A stretch of 64,000 nucleotides of DNA from Parachlamydiales bacterium (GCA_023265455.1 JAHFTQ010000011.1:1-64000), one strand, 5' to 3'. Counted from the stretch's first letter, positions 16,503 through 25,539 are shown. Made by a program: numbers and translations. Notes: generated from the letters alone by a model not told the origin.

Positions 16503-18989
16503 GTGGCATCCAATCTAATTTTGAATACGATTGCCTTTTATACCATCCGCCTTGAGCTTCCCCGCGGCCAAGAAAAAGTGTCCAATGAGGTTGCGAACAA
16601 TCTACTCGCAGGCGTTCAATGGCTCTTTGGCCAAACGATTGTCGAAAGTCGAGGTCAGCAGTTCGTCATTACTCCAAAAGTTCAAGAGCAGTACTTTTGG
16701 CTCAAACTCGCACTCAAGATCTCTGCATGTATCGTTTTCCGTCGCATCGTTATCCCTGTTCTTCTCATCTCTACAGCTCTAGGTACAGTGGCCCGCCTTT
16801 ACAGCTTAGGTTACTTGGATGTGCGGCAAGGACTCTTTGGTGAAAAAATCTCAAATAAAGCCCCACCTACTCCACCTATAAAATCCGAAGATAGTCCTCT
16901 GCCAGACATTTTAGAAATCGCCCAAAAACAGCAGGAGACGATTTCTCATGAGACTGTCTTAACCCAATTTATTAAATCCATTCCCGTTATCGGCAACATT
17001 GAAGAATATGATCACGACATTGAAGAGCTTGAATCCTTCTTTACTGAATTTCTTGAAATGCCTGATGAAATCATCGTGGATCTCGATGCCATGTTGGATA
17101 TGGCTGATGAAGAAATCTTAGGGAAAGAAAGGGAAGAAGATTTAGATAATTTTGATAAGGTTGCCCCCCAGGATGCGAAACATTGGCTCGATGAAAAATT
17201 CAAAAATAAGGAAACTTATTTCTATCCTTTCGCGCTGATGAGACAGTTAGTCAATCCACGCAATCGCGAATATGCTTTTGAGTTAAAAAATATAGAAAAT
17301 TTAGTCTTCTTATATAAAAAAATTATTAAAAAATCCGAAATCTTAAATATTGTCCATTATATTAATGAAATTCATCCAAATACAGAACTAGCTCTTACGG
17401 CTGAATGCAAAACCTTAAATGCTTTTTTGCAAGATCTAGCAAATAAGTCAAAAAGTGAAAGTCCCGAAGAATTTGCTTCATGGCTCGCTAAAAATAAAAA
17501 AACGCTGGAAGAAGCGCTCCTGAAAAGCCATTACCTGATACAGTCGCAGAATACTAATTTCCTGTTATTTAGAAAAACAAATCCTTCCTCTTTCATAGAC
17601 TTGCAAAACTCCTACAGCGCCTGCCAGGAAATCAAGAATATGCCATTTCTATCTCCAGAAGACCTCTCAGAGGTGATTTCTCAAATAGATAAAAGCTGGA
17701 TTGTGGAAAGCTCGAGTGAGTTATCAGAGCTTGACCCAGAGGATGAAGACCACCAAGTTTCAGAAATTCTGAAAGATTTATTAGGATTTTTTTCAAAGAT
17801 CCTAGAAGAGAATAACCCTGGAAAACTAGCTGAGATCTTACAGGCAAACAGTGATCCACAACTAGGGATAATTCCATTATTTTCTGCTGAAGTATTTCTC
17901 CAGATGCAAGATGTAGACCCTGCGCTTAAGTCTCTGTTTAAAAGATTAGATCCAACTCTTGTTTCAACCGTCTTTGCTTCTCATCAAAAAAGTGTTGAAA
18001 AACTGAAAAGTTTAAAACTTGACCGCTTTCTCCCAACCCCAGAAATGATTCAAACCGGACTGATGCAAAGCATGAACTTTAGTGCATCAACAGGCTTTAG
18101 CAACATGATGATGCCTGGCGGCTTTGGCAACCCTTCTACGAATAGCAAACCGACATGGATGAGTCGGGCTGCATCATGGGCCTATCTTACTGCAAAGAAA
18201 GTTCCTGTGGTAGGGCCTATGGTTACTGCTGCTGAAAATAAGGTGAAAACTGTAACTCAAGAGAGCCTATTAACTATGTTCGATCAACTCATGCCTGATC
18301 TTAAAATCAAAGAATCTATCGCACATAGAAACAAGCAAATCCACGATCTGAATAAATTTTATGATCAATTTTTCGAGCAGTCCGATGAATCCACTGGAAA
18401 GTGGCTTGAGGGTCTTAGCCAGCAGCCCGATTACTTGTACCCCTTTTTGAGAACCTCGCAATTAATTATTACGATCAAAACAGACCCTATGGGACTTCTT
18501 GATGCTGCTTCCTCACAAACATTAGTCTCTAATTTCTCAAAATGTTCCGAAAAACTTAAACAGTTAGGACTTTCTCATTATTTAGAGGAATATCCTAAAG
18601 AAGACATGACTAAACTGATGACTAAATTAGAGGCTCAAACCGCCTTTTTCCAACAATTCTTCCGTATAACTCAGGATAATTCTAAAGACCAAATACGCTC
18701 ATGGGTTATTAATCAAAAATCAAAACATCAAGATATATCTCCTTTTTTTAGGGCACAATTTTATTATTCGGATTTAAACCCGTACTTAATTTTTTTAAAG
18801 ACAAAATTATGTTCTACCGAAGAGAATAAAATTTTAGTAGCCCATCGGGAAGCTTATAACCAAAGCTGCGCCATCTTAAAGACATTAGGTCTTTTAGAGG
18901 ATAGCGAACCCGATCTTGGGAAACTCATGTCAGTCCTAAATTCTCAACAAACAAATAGCTCTCTCTCAGACATACTCAATTTCCTTTAA
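16503..18989 (+). CDS. 828-residue membrane-anchored helical protein with internal duplication, function unknown
   Basis: The start is a GTG at 16503 preceded by AGAGGA. One or two hydrophobic segments lie near residues 72-105 (a basic-flanked IVFRRIVIPVLLISTALG). The rest is mostly helical and acidic. A unit appears twice: around residues 150-260 (VLTQFIKSIPVIGNIEEYD ... YFYPFALMRQLV) and around 580-660 (LLTMFDQLMPDLKIKES ... YLYPFLRTSQLI), each followed by a similar helical stretch ending in an SWL/SWV motif. A Gly/Met-rich linker (about 525-545) separates the halves. No enzyme motif is visible. Such large unique proteins in chlamydiae are often secreted effectors, but this is only a possibility. 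Confidence 0.7.
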   Translation: MASNLILNTIAFYTIRLELPRGQEKVSNEVANNLLAGVQWLFGQTIVESRGQQFVITPKVQEQYFWLKLALKISACIVFRRIVIPVLLISTALGTVARLYSLGYLDVRQGLFGEKISNKAPPTPPIKSEDSPLPDILEIAQKQQETISHETVLTQFIKSIPVIGNIEEYDHDIEELESFFTEFLEMPDEIIVDLDAMLDMADEEILGKEREEDLDNFDKVAPQDAKHWLDEKFKNKETYFYPFALMRQLVNPRNREYAFELKNIENLVFLYKKIIKKSEILNIVHYINEIHPNTELALTAECKTLNAFLQDLANKSKSESPEEFASWLAKNKKTLEEALLKSHYLIQSQNTNFLLFRKTNPSSFIDLQNSYSACQEIKNMPFLSPEDLSEVISQIDKSWIVESSSELSELDPEDEDHQVSEILKDLLGFFSKILEENNPGKLAEILQANSDPQLGIIPLFSAEVFLQMQDVDPALKSLFKRLDPTLVSTVFASHQKSVEKLKSLKLDRFLPTPEMIQTGLMQSMNFSASTGFSNMMMPGGFGNPSTNSKPTWMSRAASWAYLTAKKVPVVGPMVTAAENKVKTVTQESLLTMFDQLMPDLKIKESIAHRNKQIHDLNKFYDQFFEQSDESTGKWLEGLSQQPDYLYPFLRTSQLIITIKTDPMGLLDAASSQTLVSNFSKCSEKLKQLGLSHYLEEYPKEDMTKLMTKLEAQTAFFQQFFRITQDNSKDQIRSWVINQKSKHQDISPFFRAQFYYSDLNPYLIFLKTKLCSTEENKILVAHREAYNQSCAILKTLGLLEDSEPDLGKLMSVLNSQQTNSSLSDILNFL

Positions 18990-19002
18990 GTGGTATAAGG
19001 TT

Positions 19003-19350
19003 CTACGGCCGGGCAAGCTCAGGGTAGAATTGATAGATATGCTGTTTTCTTTGAAGAAGTTGGTCGATCTGCTCTTGAAGAGAGGCTGCTTTCCGCCGTT
19101 CATCATCGGCCATTCCCCATGCTCGGTACCCGTCTTGGATGCTTCCGCTGGAATAGAGCCAATCATCCCCTTCCTTTTGGTATTTCCGAGATAGTTCGAT
19201 GTGGGCTTCTTTTTCTTTGTTGAGCTTTTGCACCTGCTGATCAATCGATTGAATCTCTTTCCAACACGCCTCAACAGGGGTCTCAACCGGAGCTTGAGCC
19301 CCCTCTAAAGAAATAACTATCCCTATGAAAAAAAGCCAGCTGCGGTACAT
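19003..19350 (-). CDS. Small exported coiled-coil protein
   Basis: The open frame reaches 19386, but the ATG at 19350 starts a good signal peptide (MYRSWLFFIGIVISLEGAQA) and is preceded by CAGGGA, giving 115 residues. After the signal the protein is helical and highly charged, with heptad-like repeats (IQSIDQQVQKLNKEKEAHIEL and LQEQIDQLLQRKQH). It is probably periplasmic. No family is recognised. It lies downstream of the IscB element and the small gene at 19399 on the same strand. Confidence 0.6.
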   Translation of the reverse strand: MYRSWLFFIGIVISLEGAQAPVETPVEACWKEIQSIDQQVQKLNKEKEAHIELSRKYQKEGDDWLYSSGSIQDGYRAWGMADDERRKAASLQEQIDQLLQRKQHIYQFYPELARP

Positions 19351-19398
19351 AATTCCCTGAATACAACTAATGCTATTAGAGCGCAATAGGGGATCGTG

Positions 19399-19719
19399 CT
19401 AGACAGTCTGTATGCGCTTTGAGCCTCTTTTTCGTAAGCGTGGCCCTATCTTGATCTTGCGCTGAGTTAAACTGTGAATAACTTTCCCTTTTTTTACGGT
19501 AATCTCAATACGATCGCGAATAAATTCTAAAACCTGACGGTCGTTATCTGCTTTTACTTCATCAAAAATCACAGAAAGCAAATCCCCTCTTTTAGAAAAA
19601 AACCCAACCCCAGAGCCTCTTCTTGCTTCAACAGCGTCTCCTTTGGGTTCCGAACTCCAAGAAATCGTCAAAGCCCCTGAACCATCAATGGGATGAAAGA
19701 ACACCTTCACTTTTTTCAT
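19399..19719 (-). CDS. Small DUF2283-like protein
   Basis: A 106-residue protein with a beta-rich start (FFHPIDGSGALTISW), the central GVGFFSKRGDLLSVIFDEV and a strongly basic C-terminus (KIGPRLRKRGSKR). The pattern loosely resembles DUF2283 proteins, which often sit next to toxin-antitoxin genes, but the match is weak. It begins one base beyond the IscB stop codon and lies just outside the element's right-end hairpin, so it is probably part of the pre-insertion locus. Confidence 0.45.
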   Translation of the reverse strand: MKKVKVFFHPIDGSGALTISWSSEPKGDAVEARRGSGVGFFSKRGDLLSVIFDEVKADNDRQVLEFIRDRIEITVKKGKVIHSLTQRKIKIGPRLRKRGSKRIQTV

Positions 19720-19720
19720 C

Positions 19721-21076
19721 CTATTTGACGGCGCGGAAACCCATCCCTTTAGGGGTGGGAGGAAGCGCCGCTCCTCTATTTGTATTTTTAAAATTCGAAG
19801 GATTTACACTGCTTGAGTAGTGATATCCGTTTGCACGTTGAATAAGTTTGCAATCTTTCCAACTAATCCCCTGCACAATCCCTTGAGCAGCCTGGATATT
19901 AAAAGACCCAGATGTACGAACTGCAACACGACCCTGATAGCTGCCCTGTTTTTTACCCTTTGAAACCAAGGCTACAATCTGATCACCTGTCTGAAATCCC
20001 TGTATCCTTTTCTTACGTGTAAGGATTCCACGAGGGAACCCAAATTTGTCAGAGCGGGTTCTTTGGTAAGAGCCTCGTCCTGTGCAGGCCATTTGCTGAA
20101 TAGGCACCTGCCAATTGTATAGATACTCTACCGTTCCTGTACATGCCGCATCTAGTGCGTGGGTTTTGGGGACTCCCATCCTCTCACGATTATATTTAGT
20201 TTGACCCCCTGTGCCGCTTTCGCAAGGGAGTGACAATTGTGACAGTTTTTCCCAAAGAGCCTGGCGTGTACTGTTGACAGCGGCAGCACCCTGTAGTATT
20301 GGTTTTTTGTGAATAGATTCCGCAAACTGAGGAGCAAAGATTTCTACTGGTAGATTCCCCTTTTTCTGATTACAAGCGCTGCACGCGAGAGTGAGGTTGC
20401 CAGCGCGGTCAGAGCCTCCTAGGCTACGAGGATAGATATGATCGATTTGTAAGGGAATATTTTTTGCGTCGCAGTAGGCGCATTTGCGTCCCCATTTTTC
20501 TAGGAGATATTCTCGGATTTCACAACCTAAAAGCGTCCCTCTCTGATACTCGACTCCTTGAATTTCTGGATCTAGGAGTTTTTGTGTATCAAAATAAACT
20601 GTCTCACACGTCACAGCAGTCAATGGAGCTACTGTCTGCATCCGTTTGACAAAGGTGATAATGCTTTCGACGCGGTGGTTTAAGGAAGGGGGGAGCCAAC
20701 CCCTGGGCCTACAGCGATTATCAAAGCGAGGAGGGCGATATCTCAAATTACCACGCCTTCGCTTGCGGTGAGCTGCCCTGGCTTTAAGGGATTGAGTGAT
20801 GACTGATCCGCGGTGTTTTAACTCTGTTAAATTGAGAACGGTCAGTTCTCCTCCGTTTTCACGGACGAGAGCAATTCCGGTTGTGACACTTCCGGGATCT
20901 ATTTTACAACGTAAAGGTTGCAAAGTGGACTCTTCTGCTGTTCGATCAATGAGTCGAATGACAAAAGGGTAAACGGAATGAATACGAGCTCTTCTCCTAC
21001 TCAGTAGAAGCCTAGCTCTTTTCTCCGAGCAAGGCATCAAGGGTTGATGATGTTTATCTAAGACAAATACTGCCAT
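19721..21076 (-). CDS. iscB: IscB RNA-guided nuclease (RuvC-HNH)
   Basis: The upstream TTG at 21091 is possible, but the ATG at 21076 has GAAAGGA in front of it and starts the conserved N-terminus, giving 451 residues. Domains in order: PLMP domain (VLDKHHQPLMP, about 5-14); RuvC-I with Asp60 (KIDPGSVTTGIAL); arginine-rich bridge helix (about 98-118); RuvC-II with Glu158 (VTCETVYFD); HNH with Asp212-His213, Asn227 and Asn236 plus zinc cysteines 199, 202, 232 and 235; RuvC-III with His306 and Asp309 (KTHALDAACTG); and a C-terminal domain. All catalytic residues are present, so the enzyme is probably active. IscB uses the adjacent omega RNA to cut DNA and is the ancestor group of Cas9. Confidence 0.95.
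   Translation of the reverse strand: MAVFVLDKHHQPLMPCSEKRARLLLSRRRARIHSVYPFVIRLIDRTAEESTLQPLRCKIDPGSVTTGIALVRENGGELTVLNLTELKHRGSVITQSLKARAAHRKRRRGNLRYRPPRFDNRCRPRGWLPPSLNHRVESIITFVKRMQTVAPLTAVTCETVYFDTQKLLDPEIQGVEYQRGTLLGCEIREYLLEKWGRKCAYCDAKNIPLQIDHIYPRSLGGSDRAGNLTLACSACNQKKGNLPVEIFAPQFAESIHKKPILQGAAAVNSTRQALWEKLSQLSLPCESGTGGQTKYNRERMGVPKTHALDAACTGTVEYLYNWQVPIQQMACTGRGSYQRTRSDKFGFPRGILTRKKRIQGFQTGDQIVALVSKGKKQGSYQGRVAVRTSGSFNIQAAQGIVQGISWKDCKLIQRANGYHYSSSVNPSNFKNTNRGAALPPTPKGMGFRAVK
19730..19769 (-). repeat. Right-end hairpin of the IscB element
   Basis: Inner stem CCCATCCC / GGGGTGGG with loop TTTA (19740-19759), extended by an outer GGCGC / GCGCC pairing (19730-19734 with 19765-19769). 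This is the subterminal hairpin layout of IS200/IS605-type right ends. It encodes the last residues of IscB (LPPTPKGMGFRAVK), a common arrangement in this family. Confidence 0.8.
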
Positions 21077-21091
21077 TTTTCCTTTCTTCAA

Positions 21092-21356
21092 AAATGCCCT
21101 TACGGGCCTTGTAACGGCACCTTTCGGTGCGCTCCCCTCGGGAATGTTGCCACACAGCTTTTACGCAGTGATCCGTTTCGTCCTTACCCTATCGGTTGTC
21201 TGCAACCGCTGCTTCCAGGGTCCGGAGCTGAGGAAGCACTCCGGAGTGGGTCTTGTACTTTGTGGCAACGTAGCGGATTGGTTACCGCTTTCCCTGGTCA
21301 ACCAGGGCTTGTTAGTTTCCTTCCAAGCCTCTCCCTTTAGGGAGGGGTGGTTGACG
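21092..21356 (-). ncRNA. Omega RNA (HEARO RNA) of IscB
   Basis: On the minus strand, the 265 bases upstream of iscB fold into several strong GC-rich hairpins: a 5' hairpin (CTCCCTAAAGGGAG), CCCTGGTTGACCAGGG, ACTCCGGAGT, GCACCGAAAGGTGC and GGCCCGTAAGGGC next to the gene. A GTCAACC sequence marks the 5' scaffold edge at 21356. The position, size and hairpin series match the HEARO/omega RNA known to guide IscB. Its spacer would be the sequence immediately outside the element. Boundaries come from the element end and are approximate. Confidence 0.85.
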
Positions 21357-21372
21357 GCTTTATCTCTTTTAA
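21357..21372 (-). other. Predicted omega RNA guide segment
   Basis: In IscB systems the guide is the roughly 16 bases of host DNA just 5' of the element's left end. Here this is the minus-strand sequence AAAGAGATAAAGCC and its upstream neighbours. It derives from the flanking gene fragment, so the RNA should recognise the empty insertion site. The length is assumed from the family. Confidence 0.55.
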
Positions 21373-21531
21373 ATCTTTGTGACTGTTCCTGATAGAAGAG
21401 CCTGTACTGTACATAGACGAAAAGTAATGCCCAGTACTAGTTTGTTTTATAATTACAACCAAATACTTTTGATTGTCAAGCCGATAAATATCCCTCAACT
21501 TAGGAGCCCCATTGTTGCACACCTTCCCCAT
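21357..21531 (-). pseudogene. Possible 3' gene fragment interrupted by the IscB element
   Basis: The minus-strand frame from the ATG at 21531 (MGKVCNNGAPKLRDIYRLD..., continuing YLVVIIKQTSTGHYF) reads like real protein and runs into the left end of the IscB element, where it ends in element-derived codons. The frame is open about 12 codons further upstream. The 'IYRLDNQKYLVVIIK' part resembles the C-terminal strand pair of small RelE/barnase-like toxin domains, but this is weak. The remaining bases to 21659 contain only the promoter region of the next gene. Confidence 0.35.
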
Positions 21532-21659
21532 AATTTCAATACTATGGATACAGAGTTCTAAAAAAAATTATTATAATTCCTATACACCTCAAAGTGTGGC
21601 GTTCCCTGAATACTCAATAAAATCTTGCTAAGATTTAGAAAATAATTTACAATCCGGTT

Positions 21660-22652
21660 ATGAAAAAGATGGTTTTAGTATTTGCATTATTTGTAACTTC
21701 TTTTTTAAATGCATTTACTTTAAAAGATAAAATCACCAAGGGATCTCCCGGAGATTATGTTGTAACAGAACAGGCGGGAACCTATACGGTTCTTCTCATC
21801 CGTTCTCTGTCAAACCGCTATGTCATTTTGGAAGAAATCGATGCCCCCACCTTAAATGTCGACACCAATAACATCTCATGGAAAGAGTGGATCAGAGAAG
21901 AGGCCCCTGGTCATACAGCATGGATCTCTTACGTGATTGATCTGGAAAAGAACAAGCTATTAGAGAGTTATTCCCATTCTAAAGCTGCCTGGCTCTATGC
22001 CGAAGACCCTAATCATTTTTTACCACGCCTTCTGACACTTCCTCTTGAAAAAACCCCGTTAGATAAGCGAAAAAAAATCGGCCCTCCTCCTACAGGAGAC
22101 GAACAAGATCACAGATCTCTTTGGGCGCCCTCTATTATGTTCGAAGGAAAAAAAGTTCCTAAAGCAGAAATCTCCGCTTGGAGCAGTCGCTGGCCTCAAG
22201 ACAACTCCATCATTGCAGGATGCGAAATCGAAGTCTATGTCTCACAGTTTGCCCTGCCCTATTGTGTTGAAATCCGCAGCCCTCACTATAAAGCAGCAAT
22301 CCGCGCTATCGATTCAGGAAAGGACATGCACTCTCCCAAGGCTCTTGTATTCCAACAATCGCCCTTTTTTATTGGAGCGCCTCTTTGGAAAAAAGAGACG
22401 CTTGAATTTCATCTCCACTGCCCGATCTACTTTTCAAAACTGCAACTTCTTGCGCTCGATTTGACAAGCGAGACTATGCCCCTGATTGAGATCTCAGAAA
22501 TCACCCCTTCGACTCCTGGAGAACTCTCACTTAAGCTCGAGGAAAAAATGCTAAATGCTCATTTGCAAAAAGGACACCGGTACCGTTGGGTGCTGATCCC
22601 TCCTCAGTTCCCAACCATTGTCGTTTACTCTGATACGATCTTTGAATGGTAA
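21660..22652 (+). CDS. Exported protein of unknown function
   Basis: The 330-residue protein has a clear signal peptide (MKKMVLVFALFVTSFLNA). The mature part is mixed alpha/beta with conserved-looking segments (WKEWIREEAPGHTAWISYVID; SAWSSRWPQDNSIIAGCEIEVY). It has no further membrane segment, so a periplasmic or secreted location is likely. I recognise no family with confidence. Its stop overlaps the start of the next gene, a nucleotide-sugar-transferase-like protein, by seven bases, suggesting a shared transcript. Confidence 0.7.
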   Translation: MKKMVLVFALFVTSFLNAFTLKDKITKGSPGDYVVTEQAGTYTVLLIRSLSNRYVILEEIDAPTLNVDTNNISWKEWIREEAPGHTAWISYVIDLEKNKLLESYSHSKAAWLYAEDPNHFLPRLLTLPLEKTPLDKRKKIGPPPTGDEQDHRSLWAPSIMFEGKKVPKAEISAWSSRWPQDNSIIAGCEIEVYVSQFALPYCVEIRSPHYKAAIRAIDSGKDMHSPKALVFQQSPFFIGAPLWKKETLEFHLHCPIYFSKLQLLALDLTSETMPLIEISEITPSTPGELSLKLEEKMLNAHLQKGHRYRWVLIPPQFPTIVVYSDTIFEW

Positions 22653-23365
22653 ATGGGATCGTTGTGGGCTGCGATGCAGCCTTAGAGTGGATTCTTCCCT
22701 GGTGGTGGGAGCATTACTCCGCTCATAATGATTATCCCGTCGCTTTTGCCGATTTTGGAATGTCAGAAAAAGCATTAACTTGGTGTCGACAGCACGGCAC
22801 TCTTCTAACGCTACCTCCTCTATCTTTTAAAAATAATGTCACCCTCCAGAAAAAAAAGGATTGGGAGCAAAGGCTAGGGCCCAACGTTTGGAAATACCGC
22901 TTAGCTTGGTTTAAAAAACCTCTAGCTCTTCTGCAATCGCCATTTTCCCAGGGAATTTGGCTGGATCTCGATTGCCAAGTGAGAGGAGCGTTAGAGCCGC
23001 TCTTTCACTCTTTACTTTTTGGAGCTGACATAGGAATTGTCCGCGACCAAAATCAAAAGGTTAATTCTCTTTTGCCTGGTGAAATCCATTACAACTCTGG
23101 TGTGATTGTCTTTCGTCAAAAGGCTCCGATTCTCTTGCAATGGGCCTCTGCAATTGAATCTTTTTGCGATCAACTTGTCGGAGATCAAGATATTTTGTCT
23201 CGGGTGATTCATCTGACTTCACCTCCTTTGATAGAACTTCCCGATATCTACAATTGGAACGTTTTTCTAGGAGACAATGATGCAGCTGTTATCCATCACT
23301 TTTGTAATGAAGCTGGAAAACGTCGCATCTTAGAAAGCTGTTATCGACAAAGTTTTCCACATTAA
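22646..23365 (+). CDS. GT-A-fold glycosyltransferase-like protein with DxD motif
   Basis: The 239-residue protein starts IVVGCDAALEWILPWWWEHY and contains WLDLDCQVRG (about 112-121), a DxD-type motif that binds the metal and sugar-nucleotide in GT-A enzymes such as GT8. HYNSGVIVFRQ and VGDQDILSRVI match the later acceptor-side elements of the same fold. It lacks a signal or anchor and is probably cytosolic. The donor and acceptor are unknown. It is translationally coupled to the exported protein upstream. Confidence 0.75.
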   Translation: MVNGIVVGCDAALEWILPWWWEHYSAHNDYPVAFADFGMSEKALTWCRQHGTLLTLPPLSFKNNVTLQKKKDWEQRLGPNVWKYRLAWFKKPLALLQSPFSQGIWLDLDCQVRGALEPLFHSLLFGADIGIVRDQNQKVNSLLPGEIHYNSGVIVFRQKAPILLQWASAIESFCDQLVGDQDILSRVIHLTSPPLIELPDIYNWNVFLGDNDAAVIHHFCNEAGKRRILESCYRQSFPH

Positions 23366-23586
23366 TGTTTTAAACCCCAACTGGATAATTTAAGATTCTA
23401 AAATTAAACATGTTGCGCATCTCATTAAGCGTGAGCTAGTGACAGTCTAAAGTTGTGTTAACAGGGGTGGTTATGAACAGGTTTTCCACAATCAAAGCTT
23501 CACGAGCCTAGCCAAATCCCGCCATGTTTGATCATTAATCAAGACTCGTGTTACATTCGATTCTCAAAACTTCATTTAGGATGCGG

Positions 23587-25470
23587 ATGAAAAATCGGTA
23601 CTCTTTAAAAAAAGCCAAAAAGATCCTTTTTTCCGTTTATCACCGCTATACGAAAAAAAACAAAACACTTCCCCCTTCAGTCTCTGAAGAACTGAAAAAA
23701 GAACTCCTCTCCCTCCAAGCTGCCATTTTAGAAAATAACGGACCTAAAGCTCTTGAACTGAGCCAAACTGTCTACAACAGCTCTAAAGTCCATCTCAACA
23801 AGAGCTTCTTTGAGAAGATCCGAGATTTTGTAGGAGGAATCGGAGGCGCTTTATTTATCGCCATCTTGATCCGTCAAATGTGGTTCGAGCTGTATGAGAT
23901 CCCTACAGGATCTATGCGCCCCACCTTCAAAGAGCAAGATAGGCTTTCGGTATCCAAGACTGACTTTGGGATCAACTTCCCTCTGATGCTGGGCCACCTC
24001 TACTTTAATCCTCATCTTCTCAAACGCAGCAATATTGTGATCTTTACCGTCGAAGATATGGATTTTAAAGATGGAGATACCGTCTACTTCTATCTATTCC
24101 CAGGAAAAAAACTCCTCGTCAAAAGGCTCATCGGCAAGCCGGGTGACACTCTCTATTTCTATGGAGGAAAAATTTATGGCATTGACGGAGAAGGCCGCGA
24201 TATTTCTCCTGAGTTGCAAGTTCCAGAACTAGACAAAATTGACCATATCCCCTTCATCAACTTCGAGGGAACGCGAGTCTCTACAACTCCTTCCACCATC
24301 CCAGGAATTTTTTCTCCTGTGATCTTGTATCAGATGAATGAGCCCTTGGTCCGTCTTTACGCCATTAGTCCTACGCAAGCTCGGGGAGAAGTGCTCCCGA
24401 AAATTTTGCTCCATAATCCTAAAATCCATTACGGCGACCTTTGGGGAATAAAAAATTTCGCTAAAGCCCGGCTGCTGACAAAAGATCAGGTGCGAGTTCT
24501 GACAGATCAAGACCCTTCTCAACTCGGAGATGCTCCCCTTTATCTAGAGTTCAAGCACCATCCTAGTCTATCGAATGCTAAAATGGGGACTGATGAATAT
24601 AATCGAGTCCGTCCCGAAATCGGTTTATCCACATCTCTCATTCCTCTACAAGAAACACATCTTAAAACCCTCATGGATAACCTCTATACCGCTCGGTTCG
24701 TTGTGAACCAGGGATTTATCCACAGGTACGGCGTTAATCCAGAAAAATACGGAACAAAAGCTTTCTTCCCCTATTTGCCAGGCATCCCCGATGGAACCTA
24801 TGAATTTTACTATGGAAAAGCCTCCCAGGTGAAGTGGCAGGGAATTACCAAGGAGCTCCCACCCTCTAGTCCTCTCTACCGCTTTGAGCCCTCACGCCTC
24901 CAAATCCTATTCAACGTCGGGATGGAATTCGATAACCGGTATAACCCCCAAGCCAAAGATCAGTACTTGACGCCTGCGAGGTACGCCTATTTCCGAGACG
25001 GCGATCTCTACGTGATGGGCGCTCCTCTCTTAAAAAAAGACGACCCTACGCTTCTCAATTTCATCGAACGAGAGAACAAGCGAGAGAGCGCTTCCCACGC
25101 TCCCTACTTGTATCACCCTTTTCTGGATAAGGGACCTCCCTTAGACCCCAATGGAGAGATCAATCGCGCCTTTATTCAACAGTTCGGTTTGAAAATCCCC
25201 CCTAAGTCCTACCTCGTGCTCGGCGACAACCACGCAGGCAGTGGAGATAGCCGTGATTTTGGATTTGTTCCGGAAGAAAACCTCCGCGGAGGACCTCAAT
25301 TTATTTTCTGGCCCCCCGGCTCTCGCTTCGGCCGCCCCAACCAACCCGGCTACGATCTCTTTAACCCCGGAAGAGTTCTCATCTGGGGTCTTGCCGCCAC
25401 CGGCTTTGGACTCTGGTACTATGTTCATCGCAAAAGACACCATTTGCCTCTGTCATTCGAAAATAGCTAA
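23587..25470 (+). CDS. lepB: Signal peptidase I, long chlamydial type
   Basis: Starts at 23548 (GTG), 23581 and 23587 are in frame; I choose ATG 23587 because AGG lies six bases before it and the resulting 627 residues match the usual chlamydial length. One membrane helix (about 80-97) precedes the catalytic box YEIPTGSMRPTF (Ser109) and the lysine box LLVKRLIGKPGD (Lys179). A large insertion, typical of chlamydial enzymes, separates these from the C-terminal box GDNHAGSGDSRDFG (about 557-570). The enzyme removes signal peptides from exported proteins on the periplasmic face. A second hydrophobic stretch lies near the C-terminus (ILIWGLAATGFGLWYYV). Confidence 0.95.
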   Translation: MKNRYSLKKAKKILFSVYHRYTKKNKTLPPSVSEELKKELLSLQAAILENNGPKALELSQTVYNSSKVHLNKSFFEKIRDFVGGIGGALFIAILIRQMWFELYEIPTGSMRPTFKEQDRLSVSKTDFGINFPLMLGHLYFNPHLLKRSNIVIFTVEDMDFKDGDTVYFYLFPGKKLLVKRLIGKPGDTLYFYGGKIYGIDGEGRDISPELQVPELDKIDHIPFINFEGTRVSTTPSTIPGIFSPVILYQMNEPLVRLYAISPTQARGEVLPKILLHNPKIHYGDLWGIKNFAKARLLTKDQVRVLTDQDPSQLGDAPLYLEFKHHPSLSNAKMGTDEYNRVRPEIGLSTSLIPLQETHLKTLMDNLYTARFVVNQGFIHRYGVNPEKYGTKAFFPYLPGIPDGTYEFYYGKASQVKWQGITKELPPSSPLYRFEPSRLQILFNVGMEFDNRYNPQAKDQYLTPARYAYFRDGDLYVMGAPLLKKDDPTLLNFIERENKRESASHAPYLYHPFLDKGPPLDPNGEINRAFIQQFGLKIPPKSYLVLGDNHAGSGDSRDFGFVPEENLRGGPQFIFWPPGSRFGRPNQPGYDLFNPGRVLIWGLAATGFGLWYYVHRKRHHLPLSFENS

Positions 25471-25539
25471 CAAATTTTTTAATATTGCCATTAAGACCCT
25501 TGCAGGCTAAAATTTTCCCATCAATGGGAGAGTAATCAG

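Larger units (their letters stand above)
19721..21356 (-). mobile_element. IscB/HEARO element (IS200/IS605-related, no transposase)
   Basis: The element comprises, in transcription order, a structured upstream RNA (21356 to about 21092), the iscB gene and a right-end hairpin inside the last codons of iscB. Both ends carry a hairpin with a TTTA loop (CTCCCTTTAGGGAG at 21331-21344; CCCATCCCTTTAGGGGTGGG at 19740-19759), as in IS200/IS605-type elements. No TnpA (Y1 transposase) gene is in the window, so it must have been mobilised in trans or be immobile. The total is about 1.64 kb. The exact ends are estimates. Confidence 0.85.

Noticed and set aside
23353..23491. Two TTTTCCACA sequences resembling DnaA boxes between 22646 gene end and lepB
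   Set aside because: Each differs from TTATCCACA, only two are present, and there is no dnaA-type context or AT-rich unwinding region to support an origin.
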